Of a stretch of 64,000 nt of DNA, positions 7,615 through 15,745 are shown in pieces. A program made the translations under genes and the position numbers. The DNA comes from MED-G105 sp965263305. GTDB taxonomy: Bacteria; Pseudomonadota; Alphaproteobacteria; Caulobacterales; Parvularculaceae. Positions within the stretch are counted from its first letter, which is position 1. The number at the start of each line of letters is the position of its first letter. The stretch spans positions 1,178,001 through 1,242,000 of the forward strand of contig OZ253666.1 in assembly GCA_965263305.1 (NCBI GenBank), given 5' to 3'. The notes beneath the pieces are model-generated. The model saw only the letters and a list, made by a program, of their open reading frames with translations, did not search any database and had not been told where the DNA came from.

Positions 7615-8727
7615 TTATTTTCCAACGTTATCCTCTGATGGATCTTCAGAAACTTCAGAACCATTATCCGCCTTAGGATTAATTTCTTCTAGATGGCTCA
7701 ATAGGCCAGAATTTTCGGACAACGCAAGAAATGTGAGAAATTTTGAGTATTCGTCTTCGTTAAGATCGCGAACACTCTGCATTTCTAAATCACTCGCAAT
7801 AGAAATACCAAAGGTTCGCTCGACAAATTCACGAATGCTAATGAACTCGCCAAATGATCCCTTTTTTTTGCCCGATGATGACAAGACTCTCAAGACTCTA
7901 AGGAAATACGGCAAGCGGTCATAAATGCCGAAATAATGGTATTCTAACGACTGTTCCGAGTTTACATCGACAGCCACTAATTCCATCGACGTTGTGCCAG
8001 CTTCGCCTGAATGCCGCTCACTTGCGTTATTCAATCGAATTTCGAATCGAGGCAACGGTAGATCATCAAAATCCAACTCACGTTCCGCCAAACATTTTCC
8101 GCCCAAAAAATAAGGCTTTGCCAATAGGTCTCCATCTTCTCTTTTTGTATAAGATTTGAAGTACCGCCGACGAGTTACACCAAAGGGCTCTGAACACTCT
8201 TTTGGATCATCAGACAGAAGATAGGTTACCCCGGCACGGGTGCGTGGAAAACGCCGCTTACGACCGCTTGCAGATGTTTCGTTTTTCTCTCTTATGATCG
8301 TAACTGTGTCAAATCCATGTTGCGTGAACAGCACTTCGGTCATCAAACGAAATTCATTAAATCTTGTACTGCCTAGAGACCCCGGATCGAAGAAAAATAC
8401 AAACGGCTTATGATGCATCGAATAGATGTGTTTAGGTGCATACCGACTATAGGTTTTGTCCAACCGATTTTTTTCAGCCCCATCAATTAGTATGGGAGTA
8501 TAAATAACAATGATGGGCGCAAAAAAAGCGGCAATAGAAATAATTTTTAAATCGATCAATCGAACAAAAAATAGGCTAGCGATCCCTGTGATTATATGAA
8601 CGATTGCGGCGATCGGCGCCAGCAACACGTAAAACGCACCGGCGAACCCCATTGTCGCCCCTAGAATAACATAGGCCAGAAACGTTAAAATCCAGAGGGC
8701 GATATTAACAATCCACAGAGTTTTCAT
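7615..8727 (-). CDS. AT-rich membrane-anchored protein of unknown function
   Basis: The 370-residue protein opens with three to four membrane segments (residues about 5-25, 28-50, 55-80), among them IWILTFLAYVILGATMGFAG-like and IISIAAFFAPIIVIYTPILI stretches. About 280 soluble residues follow, including KPFVFFFDPGSLGSTRFNEF and GKCLAERELDFDDLPLPRFE. The C-terminus is acidic and low-complexity (PKADNGSEVSEDPSEDNVGK). I do not recognise a family. Base composition is clearly more AT-rich than its neighbours and codon choice differs, which suggests horizontal acquisition. It is single and ends convergent to the small gene at 7553. Confidence 0.75.
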   Translation of the reverse strand: MKTLWIVNIALWILTFLAYVILGATMGFAGAFYVLLAPIAAIVHIITGIASLFFVRLIDLKIISIAAFFAPIIVIYTPILIDGAEKNRLDKTYSRYAPKHIYSMHHKPFVFFFDPGSLGSTRFNEFRLMTEVLFTQHGFDTVTIIREKNETSASGRKRRFPRTRAGVTYLLSDDPKECSEPFGVTRRRYFKSYTKREDGDLLAKPYFLGGKCLAERELDFDDLPLPRFEIRLNNASERHSGEAGTTSMELVAVDVNSEQSLEYHYFGIYDRLPYFLRVLRVLSSSGKKKGSFGEFISIREFVERTFGISIASDLEMQSVRDLNEDEYSKFLTFLALSENSGLLSHLEEINPKADNGSEVSEDPSEDNVGK

Positions 8728-8837
8728 CGTGAAACCTCATGATATTTTTGAAAAAAAGAAAACAATATAATTTCCGCTATAATCTACCTATTCTAAATTA
8801 CCCTACTGTAAATATTTATAACGATCAAAACTGGCAC

Positions 8838-8873
8838 AAAAAAGCCCCGGCCATGCAAGGCCGGGGCTTTTTT
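8838..8873. terminator. Strong bidirectional terminator below katG
   Basis: AAAAAA, stem GCCCCGGCC (8844-8852), loop ATGCAA, stem GGCCGGGGC (8859-8867), TTTTTT. The nine-pair perfect GC-rich stem with A and T tracts on either side would stop transcription from both strands. It lies 22 bases after the katG stop and serves that gene; no plus-strand gene reads into it. Confidence 0.92.
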
Positions 8874-8894
8874 GTTTCGAGCGATGCGCTCAGA

Positions 8895-11216
8895 TCAGAT
8901 ATCAAACCGATCCAGCATCATGACTTTTGTCCAGGCGGCGACAAAGTCGCTGACGAACTCATCTTCCGCATCGGCAAAGGCATAGCTTTCCGCGATGGCG
9001 CGCAGTTCCGAATTGGATCCGAAGATCAGATCTACATCCGTCGCGGTCCAGCGCTTGTTGGTCGTTCCGCGCTCGAAGCCTTCATAGACATTCGCTGTGG
9101 ATGATGCTTTCCACTCCGTCCCCATATCGAGAAGGTTCACGAAGAAATCGTTGCTCAACACGCCAGGGTTATCGGTCAGAACTCCGTGCTGGGCGCCTTC
9201 CGCATTCGCATCAAGCACCCGCAAGCCGCCGATGAGGGCCGTCATTTCTGGCGCGGTCAGGCTTAATGTATCCGCCTTATCAACGAGGGCCGCCGTTGGA
9301 TTGCCTTGATAGCTGCCGCGGTAGAAGTTGCGGAAACCATCCGCCGTCGGCTCAAGGAACGCAAACGAGGTTACATCCGTATCAGCCGCACTGGCGTCAG
9401 CGCGACCTGGGGTGAATGGAACCGTCACGCTGTGACCGGCGTCCCGCGCTGCTTTTTCGATGGCTGCTGCACCGCCCAGAACGATAACATCCGCAAGGGA
9501 CACTTTCTTTCCGCCCGCTTGCGCGTCGTTGAACCCGGTTTGGATGCCCTCAAGGACGCCCAACACCTCGGTGAGTTTTTCAGGGTCATTCGCCGCCCAG
9601 CCATTTTGCGGCGCAAGACGAATGCGCGCGCCGTTTGCGCCGCCGCGTTTATCGGTATCGCGGAAAGTGGCCGCCGACGCCCAGGCCGTGCGAACAAGAT
9701 CGGATACGGATAACCCTGACGCGAGGATATCAGACTTCAACCGATTAGCGTCCGTGGTGGTGATCAATTGATGATCGACAGCCGGGATAGGGTCCTGCCA
9801 GCTTAAAATCTCTTCCGGCGTGTCCGCCCCTAAATAGCGAGAGCGCGGGCCCATATCCCGGTGGGTAAGTTTGAACCATGCGCGTGCGAAGGCCTTCTCG
9901 AACTCTTCCGGATTATCGAGGAAGCGCTGGGAGATTTCGCGATACGCAGGATCTTCTTTCAAGGAAAGGTCCGTGGTGAACATGATCGGCGCATGGCGTT
10001 TTGAGGCGTCATGAGCATCCGGCACGAGGGTCGCGGCGGCCTCTTCGGTCGGGATCCACTGGATCGCGCCGGCAGGGCTGCGGGTTTGCTTCCATTCGAA
10101 GTTGAAGAGGTTCGTCAGATACTGATGGGTCCATTGGGCAGGGCTCGACGTCCATGCCCCTTCCAAGCCGCTGGTGATCGTATCGGCGCCTTTGCCAGTG
10201 CCGCATTTATTCTCCCAACCAAGACCTTGCTTCTCGACGCTCTCGCCAGCCGGTTCAGGACCCACGCAGTCTTTCGGGCTTCGGGCGCCGTGGGCCTTAC
10301 CGAAGGTGTGACCGCCCGCAATCAGCGCCACGGTTTCCTCGTCATTCATCGCCATACGGCCGAATGTTTCACGAATATCACGCGCGGCGGCGATGGGGTC
10401 GGGATTGCCGTTGGGCCCTTCTGGGTTCACGTAGATCAGACCCAACTGGACGGCCGCCAAAGGCTTTTGCAATTCACGATCACCGGAATAGCGCTCATCA
10501 GCGAGGAATTCGCTTTCAGGGCCCCAATAAACAAGATCAGGCTCCCAAGCATCAACCCGGCCGCCGGCGAAACCGAGGGTTTTAAAGCCCATGGATTCCA
10601 TGGCGACATTCCCGGTAAGGACCATCAAATCAGCCCATGAAATGCTGCGCCCGTATTTTTGCTTGATCGGCCACAATAAGCGCTGGGCTTTGTCGAGGTT
10701 CGTATTATCGGGCCAGCTATTGAGGGGTTCAAAACGCTGCTGACCGGCGCCAGCGCCGCCGCGGCCGTCACCGACGCGATAGGTGCCTGCGCTGTGCCAC
10801 GCCATCCGGATGAAGAACGGCCCATAGTGACCGTAATCCGCCGGCCACCAATCCTGGGACTGCGTCATTACGGCCGCCACATCTCGTTTCACAGCCTCTA
10901 GATCAAGCTTGCTGAACGCCTCGGCGTAATCAAAGTCGCCTAACGGATCATTATTCGCCGCGTTCTGGCGCAGCACCGTTAAATCAAGTTGATCCGGCCA
11001 GACATCCGTTGTGGATTTTAAGCGTTTGGATGCGCCATGGGGCGACGCTGAAGCGCCGCCATGGCCCCCGGCAGGAGCGGCTTCTGGCGTTGCTGTGTCA
11101 GATTTGGGCGCCGGCGCTGGCGCGCTCGTTTCTGTTGATGATTGCCCGCCGCAGGCGCTGAGCGCCAATGCTAAGGCTGAAACCGTCCCAAGGCTGATGA
11201 TTTTCGTCCGCTTCAC
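8895..11216 (-). CDS. katG: Catalase-peroxidase with lipoprotein signal
   Basis: A full-length bifunctional heme catalase-peroxidase of 773 residues. The N-terminus (MKRTKIISLG, then LALSAC) is a lipoprotein signal with lipidated Cys22, followed by an Ala/Pro/Gly-rich linker to about residue 65. The catalytic Arg137, Trp140 and His141 lie in FIRMAWHSAG. The crosslinked Trp140-Tyr262-Met288 triad is complete (spacings equal those of Mycobacterium KatG), and the proximal His303 is in GGHTFGK. The C-terminal duplicated domain is intact. The start is GTG 11216 with GGAG eight bases upstream. Most KatG are cytoplasmic, so a membrane-anchored, probably periplasmic form is unusual. Expression may respond to peroxide, but I see no certain OxyR site. 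Confidence 0.97.
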   Translation of the reverse strand: MKRTKIISLGTVSALALALSACGGQSSTETSAPAPAPKSDTATPEAAPAGGHGGASASPHGASKRLKSTTDVWPDQLDLTVLRQNAANNDPLGDFDYAEAFSKLDLEAVKRDVAAVMTQSQDWWPADYGHYGPFFIRMAWHSAGTYRVGDGRGGAGAGQQRFEPLNSWPDNTNLDKAQRLLWPIKQKYGRSISWADLMVLTGNVAMESMGFKTLGFAGGRVDAWEPDLVYWGPESEFLADERYSGDRELQKPLAAVQLGLIYVNPEGPNGNPDPIAAARDIRETFGRMAMNDEETVALIAGGHTFGKAHGARSPKDCVGPEPAGESVEKQGLGWENKCGTGKGADTITSGLEGAWTSSPAQWTHQYLTNLFNFEWKQTRSPAGAIQWIPTEEAAATLVPDAHDASKRHAPIMFTTDLSLKEDPAYREISQRFLDNPEEFEKAFARAWFKLTHRDMGPRSRYLGADTPEEILSWQDPIPAVDHQLITTTDANRLKSDILASGLSVSDLVRTAWASAATFRDTDKRGGANGARIRLAPQNGWAANDPEKLTEVLGVLEGIQTGFNDAQAGGKKVSLADVIVLGGAAAIEKAARDAGHSVTVPFTPGRADASAADTDVTSFAFLEPTADGFRNFYRGSYQGNPTAALVDKADTLSLTAPEMTALIGGLRVLDANAEGAQHGVLTDNPGVLSNDFFVNLLDMGTEWKASSTANVYEGFERGTTNKRWTATDVDLIFGSNSELRAIAESYAFADAEDEFVSDFVAAWTKVMMLDRFDI

Positions 11217-11558
11217 GTGCTTTCTCCATTCATTTCATTGCCGGCCCTCGTCCCGCCCTATTTGTTCACCGGTGGCGGGAAGCCAGTATGGTTCGGAGTT
11301 ATCTGCGGCCTAGGGGCAAAGTCAAACGAGTTGTTTCACTGAACAATATCGAAGAAAGCGATAACCACGCCTGCGCCCGCCTTGCCCGAGAATTTAACGC
11401 CGCAAATGAGGAAGTGCGCAAGCAAATGTGATTTTGGGTGGGGCGAAACCATCTCCACCCCCTTGAGAAAAGGTGGTTCACAACGCCAATAAAGAAGATG
11501 CTTTTTACCAAAAATGGCGACGGAACCTTTTTGCCCCCAACCGGTGCAAGTGGGGTGG
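11217..11558. other. Intergenic region upstream of katG
   Basis: These 342 bases contain no credible gene. An inverted repeat TCCCGCC (11251-11257) / GGCGGGA (11274-11280) lies in the probable katG leader and could be a hairpin or operator. A second short repeat GGGTGG...CCACCC lies near 11436-11460. I could not identify a clear -35/-10 pair or OxyR site. Confidence 0.4.
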
Positions 11559-12170
11559 TCAGTCGTTCACGTTTTCTCCGCCATCGTCCAATTTTTCGGG
11601 CCGTGCCCAATAAGTGAACTGGGGCGTCCAATCCTCTTCTCCCATTCCCGCCAGGCCCAAGAACGGCCAAACGGGAGAGAACAGATCGCCGGGCCCAAAC
11701 GCCGTGCGCCCGATGCGAAAAATACGCCCGCCCTCTTTTTTGTAGACAGCGGCGCCCGGATAATTTTTGTAGCCGGCCATGCTGCATTGGGCGTCCATAT
11801 AGGCGCCGCCGCCATGGGACGCCAATCGCATCCGCCACCCGCGGTCGTTCGCCATTCGCCGTTGAACATCGGGGTCATCTTTCGAGACCAGCACGACTGA
11901 CATCGCGTTTTCCAGATGGTGCAAAACGCCGTTCACCCCGTCCGCATAGACGGTGCAATAGCGACATCCCTGGCCCATATTATGGATCACCAGCAGACGA
12001 TCCCGATCGGCGAACAACGCCGATAGGGTTGTTTCACCGGACATCGTATTGAAGACATAGTCGTCAACCGGGACCGGCGCATCTTGTGCGCGCAGTTTCG
12101 CAAGCTCGGCGGATTTTTGCATGATCTCCAGCCCGAGTTGATCGGCCGGTGACAATGTCGGTTCGCTCAT
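11559..12170 (-). CDS. DUF899 thioredoxin-fold protein
   Basis: The 203-residue protein belongs to the DUF899 (AhpC/TSA-like, thioredoxin-fold) family. The redox-like centre is NMGQGCRYCTVYADG with a CxxC pair. Further family marks are SGETTLSALFADRDRLLVIH near residues 45-65, ASHGGGAY, and FRIGRTAFGPGDLFSPVWPFLG near the C-terminus. Members are cytoplasmic and presumed redox active; the substrate is unknown. AAAGGAGAG seven bases before ATG 12170 supports the start. It lies upstream of katG on the same strand, 342 bases away, so a shared oxidative-stress role is possible but not shown. Confidence 0.9.
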   Translation of the reverse strand: MSEPTLSPADQLGLEIMQKSAELAKLRAQDAPVPVDDYVFNTMSGETTLSALFADRDRLLVIHNMGQGCRYCTVYADGVNGVLHHLENAMSVVLVSKDDPDVQRRMANDRGWRMRLASHGGGAYMDAQCSMAGYKNYPGAAVYKKEGGRIFRIGRTAFGPGDLFSPVWPFLGLAGMGEEDWTPQFTYWARPEKLDDGGENVND

Positions 12171-12394
12171 GGAAACTCTCCTTTAGACCTCATCATGACG
12201 ACCGGCCTAACGCCGGGCCATGGGCGTATTTTGACGTCGATCAACAAAGGATCAAGCGTTCTGAAACCAGACGTTTCGCGCAACCATTCTTTTCATGCGC
12301 CCCGGCTTATCATAGACTTGCCTCGCCGCAGCGGAACGGACGGACCGACAGTCAGATGGATCAGGAAATTAGCGACGCAGGCGCGCCTCGTTTC

Positions 12395-13615
12395 ATGCGC
12401 TCGGTCTTAGGCCGTATTTTTATCTCAATCATGGCGTTAGGATTAGCGGCGTGCGCACAAAACGATGCGCCCCAAGACAAGACGTCGGAGAAGACCATTT
12501 CTGAAGACACGCATCCCGAAGACAATCCCGAAGATGCTCTCCAGGGCCAAACGGATATCGACGCCTCTCCTGGCGACATGGTCGACGATGATAGATGGGC
12601 GACGCTCACAGGGGCCGCACCGTTGATCATCGCCCATCGCGGGGCGAGCGGGGAACGACCAGAGCACACCCTTAGCGCCTATGCTCTCGCCATTGAACAG
12701 GGCGCCGACATCATTGAACCGGATTTAGTCGTCTCTAAAGACGGCGTCCTGATGGCGCGCCATGATCGCTATCTGTCGACGACGACCGACATCGCCGATC
12801 ACCCTGAATTCGCCGACCGAAAGCGGCCCGACGCCTACGCCGCAGAAGAGGGGCTGACGCGCGCCGATTGGTGGGTGGAGGATTTCACCCTCGCCGAGCT
12901 AAAAACATTGCGCGCCCGCCAACCAAGGCCTGATCGATCGAAAGAATTTGATGGTCAGTTTGGAATTCCGACCTTTACGGAGGTTCTCGACCTTGCCACG
13001 CGAAAAAGTAAAGAAACAGGACGGGCCATTGGCGTTTATCCGGAAACGAAGCATCCCGGGTTTTTTGAAGAGATAGGATTAGATTTCGAAGCGCCGCTCC
13101 TTGCCGCCCTAAAGGGGTTTGATAACGGCCCCGTTTTCATTCAGTCTTTTGAAGCGGATATTTTGAAGCGCCTGCGCGGCAAAACGGCGGCAAGCCTTGT
13201 GCAGCTCGTCTACGAAGAGGCGCCCGGCGCCGGCGTCAACATTCCGCTTACGGATATCAAAGACTACGCCCAGGGGGTTGGCCCCGCCAAAGGCTTGCTA
13301 ATCGACGAAGATGGTCCGAGCGGATTCGTCTCAGAAGCGCACCGGCTTGGATTGTTCGTTCACCCGTGGACTTTCCGGGAAGATGATGCCAGCGGCGATT
13401 TCGCCGACGCCTTGTCGGCGTTGCGCGAGGACGCCCTCCGTGGCCAGACCCTTGCCGGCGCCTCGGCCAATCAAAGCGAGGCTTTCGATATCTATCAACG
13501 AGAGCTGGTTGGCGCCTACGCCTTAGGGATCGATGGGGTCTTTACTGATTTTCCAGATTCCGCCGTCGTTGTTCGAGAAAATCTTGATACAGTGTATAAA
13601 AGAACCACCGATTAG
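12395..13615 (+). CDS. Glycerophosphodiester phosphodiesterase, lipoprotein
   Basis: Hydrolyses glycerophosphodiesters to glycerol 3-phosphate and an alcohol. From ATG 12395 the protein opens MRSVLGRIF, a hydrophobic run, and the lipobox LAAC, so it is a lipid-anchored envelope enzyme; ATG 12356 would add 13 acidic residues. The GDPD TIM-barrel motifs are in order: IIAHRGASGERPEHTLSAY, then ADIIEPDLV with the metal-binding E-x-D, MARHDRYL, GVYPETKHPGFF and FIQSFE. The insertion after the catalytic His (TTTDIADHPEFADRK) is typical of the periplasmic GlpQ type. A GlpQ-like role in scavenging phosphate and glycerol phosphate is plausible. No glpT is nearby. Confidence 0.93.
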   Translation: MRSVLGRIFISIMALGLAACAQNDAPQDKTSEKTISEDTHPEDNPEDALQGQTDIDASPGDMVDDDRWATLTGAAPLIIAHRGASGERPEHTLSAYALAIEQGADIIEPDLVVSKDGVLMARHDRYLSTTTDIADHPEFADRKRPDAYAAEEGLTRADWWVEDFTLAELKTLRARQPRPDRSKEFDGQFGIPTFTEVLDLATRKSKETGRAIGVYPETKHPGFFEEIGLDFEAPLLAALKGFDNGPVFIQSFEADILKRLRGKTAASLVQLVYEEAPGAGVNIPLTDIKDYAQGVGPAKGLLIDEDGPSGFVSEAHRLGLFVHPWTFREDDASGDFADALSALREDALRGQTLAGASANQSEAFDIYQRELVGAYALGIDGVFTDFPDSAVVVRENLDTVYKRTTD

Positions 13616-13638
13616 GTTGCGTTTCAACCAAGGAGACA

Positions 13639-14532
13639 ATGTTGACTTCCGCTCCCACCATCACCGATGCCGCGCCCGCCCCGAAATTGAAATCAATGCA
13701 TGGATCCCCGCTGTATTCGGCTATCGGGCTTGTGACTTTAGCGTTTGCGTCATCGCCCTTGGCGGCCCAAAGCGATGAAACTCCGCCGCCCTCTGAGGCG
13801 CAAACGGAAGCAGGAGAGAGCGCCGACAACGCGAAAACGACGCCTCAAGAGCAAGTTGATGAAAGCGTGATCCTATTGGAAACGCCGCTGCCCGAACGCC
13901 CGGAAGTTGAACGCGAAAAACGCAAACAAGCCGCAAAAGAGGCGAAGGAAAAAGCAAAGGAGGCGGCAAAAAAGAAGGACGCCGAACCATTACCGGCCGC
14001 AGAACGTGTTCTGCGCCAAGCCCGCGCCCTGTTGGAAGAACGTGGATGCGCGGCGGCGGCGCCAGCCCTGCGGGTCGCAGCCGCCTGGGGTGAAGGATAT
14101 GAAGCGGCGCAACAGGAACTTGGCGAGTGCCTTTTAACGCTATCAACCACCAGCGAGGACGCTAGCCCGCTTGAAGCAAGCCTGATGCGCGAGGAAGGCG
14201 TCTTCGCGTTGCGCCGCGCCGCCTATGCCGGCAATGCACGGGCCCAGCGTCGCCTCGCCATTCTTTACGCGACGCCGACAGAACCAGAAGCCAACCCCCA
14301 TGAAGCGTTGAAATGGGCGCTGGTCTACGAAGAGAACCCGGAGGCGTCCCTTTACGGCTTCGGTCCTTTCCCGCCGACCATGGTCGACGGCCTAAAGCGG
14401 GATGTTGGCCCGGCTCAGACCGAGGCAGCCGAAGCGTTTGCCGCAGGATTTACCGAGACGCCCCTGTCCCAATATGAACCACCTAAACCGAAAAAGAAAA
14501 AACGCCGCCGTATCCGCACGGGAAGGCTTTAG
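13639..14532 (+). CDS. Exported Lys/Ala-rich protein with Sel1-like helices
   Basis: Start ATG 13639 has AAGGAGA directly upstream, 23 bases after the phosphodiesterase stop, so the two are probably cotranscribed. A hydrophobic segment near residues 24-43 (PLYSAIGLVTLAFASSPLAA) ends in a signal-peptidase-like ALAAQ site. A charged coiled-coil-like stretch follows (residues about 90-115, REKRKQAAKEAKEKAKEAAK). Then come paired helices resembling Sel1/TPR repeats (RAAYAGNARAQRRLAILYA, then EALKWALVYEE). The C-terminus is strongly basic (PKPKKKKRRRIRTGRL). Function unknown; a periplasmic scaffold is a guess. Confidence 0.75.
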   Translation: MLTSAPTITDAAPAPKLKSMHGSPLYSAIGLVTLAFASSPLAAQSDETPPPSEAQTEAGESADNAKTTPQEQVDESVILLETPLPERPEVEREKRKQAAKEAKEKAKEAAKKKDAEPLPAAERVLRQARALLEERGCAAAAPALRVAAAWGEGYEAAQQELGECLLTLSTTSEDASPLEASLMREEGVFALRRAAYAGNARAQRRLAILYATPTEPEANPHEALKWALVYEENPEASLYGFGPFPPTMVDGLKRDVGPAQTEAAEAFAAGFTETPLSQYEPPKPKKKKRRRIRTGRL

Positions 14533-14744
14533 GGCCGGTCCAGCGATGAGATGCGCGTAAGCAAACGCCGGTCACAGCGGCTCCCCCCCTAAGGGATTAA
14601 TGCCGCCTCTTTGCAACACATTTCGTTTTGTTGGCGAGAGCGCCCGAAAATTCTTACCAAATTCGGCAATCATTATTGACGCAGCGCACCCTAAACTTTA
14701 CGTAATGAGTAACGATTTATTAATATTCGGCAAAGCCGGGGGCT

Positions 14745-14760
14745 TGGAGTCGTTTTTGCT
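14745..14760 (+). promoter_or_regulatory. Sigma-54-like -24/-12 promoter element
   Basis: TGGAGT-N5-TTGCT matches the RpoN consensus TGGCAC-N5-TTGCW at the essential GG and GC dinucleotides with the correct spacing. It would start transcription near 14771, about 38 bases before ATG 14809. PEP-CTERM-type genes are known to be preceded by RpoN sites in other bacteria, which supports the call. No activator gene is present in the window. Confidence 0.5.
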
Positions 14761-14808
14761 TGGATCTCAGTAATCGTTTTTCGTGTGTAGTGTTTGGGGA
14801 ATAATCAA

Positions 14809-15534
14809 ATGAAATCTCTAATTCTTGCGGGCCTTAGCGCCATCTTAGTGTCTGGTGCAGCCCATGCGTCCGTTCTGGATTTAAACGGCGTCAGCTTCGG
14901 CAATGGCGAAATTTTGGCCGACCAATTCGACGGCGTTTCGTTCAAAGCGAAAACCATTGGCGGCGGTAGAAGCAACAACTTCGCCATCATCATCGATACG
15001 GATGTCGATACGTCCAATAATGGCACATCGAACGATGATCCGGACCTGATGGCCCCATTTACCGACCCTACCACCGGTGAAGTATTGAGCCCAGGTAATG
15101 TGATTGCGTTGGCGGAAAATGGTTGCGGGAATGGCTTCTGTAACCCCGATGATAACGCACGGGGCGGCACCCTTGAAATCAAATTCGACCGTGACGTCGT
15201 GTTGAGCGACCTCGCGATCTTTGATTTCAAACTTGAAGAGCTAACAATCCAGCTTTTTGATAGCCTTGGCGATCTCGTGTCGACGGTCGTCGTCCCTGTC
15301 GTCAACAACGACACGGGGAACAACCCAAACAACAATCTGTTCTCGCGCGTTTCCTTCCTAGACGATCAGGGCATTGGCGCCACGTTCCGCCGCGCCGTCT
15401 TTACCTTTGACGGCTCTGGCGCGATTGGCGACTTCAACATTTCAGAGGTCCCGGTTCCAGCCGCACTGCCACTACTTCTGTCGGGTATCGCGGGCCTTTC
15501 CTTCGCGTCGCGCCGTCGTCGCAAGCAGGCTTAA
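14809..15534 (+). CDS. VPLPA/PEP-CTERM-type sorted exported protein
   Basis: A 241-residue secreted protein. ATG 14809 follows GGGGA and opens a signal peptide (MKSLILAGLSAILVSGAAHA). The mature part is an acidic beta-rich domain with Asn/Asp-rich turns (DTDVDTSNNGTSNDD). The C-terminus is the sorting tripartite signal: VPVPAALPLLLSGIAGL, a hydrophobic span, then the basic cluster RRRRKQA. Such signals are recognised by exosortase in bacteria that make extracellular polysaccharide, and the target protein is cut and released or anchored. The exosortase gene is not in this window. The domain's own function is unknown. A strong terminator follows. Confidence 0.9.
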   Translation: MKSLILAGLSAILVSGAAHASVLDLNGVSFGNGEILADQFDGVSFKAKTIGGGRSNNFAIIIDTDVDTSNNGTSNDDPDLMAPFTDPTTGEVLSPGNVIALAENGCGNGFCNPDDNARGGTLEIKFDRDVVLSDLAIFDFKLEELTIQLFDSLGDLVSTVVVPVVNNDTGNNPNNNLFSRVSFLDDQGIGATFRRAVFTFDGSGAIGDFNISEVPVPAALPLLLSGIAGLSFASRRRRKQA

Positions 15535-15565
15535 GCGTCAAACGAACAAGATCGACAAATTGGAA

Positions 15566-15600
15566 GAACCGCCCTTTCGTAAAAGGGCGGTTCTTTTTTT
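15566..15600 (+). terminator. Strong Rho-independent terminator
   Basis: Perfect 12-base stem GAACCGCCCTTT (15566-15577) / AAAGGGCGGTTC (15582-15593) with a CGTA loop and seven T. It ends the VPLPA-CTERM gene transcript 30 bases after its stop. Confidence 0.95.
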
Positions 15601-15726
15601 CATTGCCGAGCGGCTTCAGCCGAAGCGATCGAGACAAACGCCTTTTAAATCAGCTGCTTTTGACGTTGACGCCAATATATATCCCGGAATTCGGGCCTGT
15701 TAATCTCGTCTTTTAGTAATTGTCAT

Positions 15727-15745
15727 TTTGTAATATCATTACAAA
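15727..15745. promoter_or_regulatory. Palindromic operator abutting the ScfR-like start codon
   Basis: TTTGTAAT-ATC-ATTACAAA is a perfect 8-base inverted repeat whose last base is immediately before the GTG start at 15746. It contains TATCAT (15734-15739), a five-of-six -10 hexamer placed correctly for transcription starting at the GTG itself. An XRE regulator of this family would be expected to bind such a palindrome, so autoregulation is likely. Confidence 0.65.

Noticed and set aside
11299..11838. A 179-codon minus-strand frame overlapping the DUF899 gene
   Set aside because: It reads the DUF899 gene in another frame. DUF899 has the family motifs and a good ribosome site.
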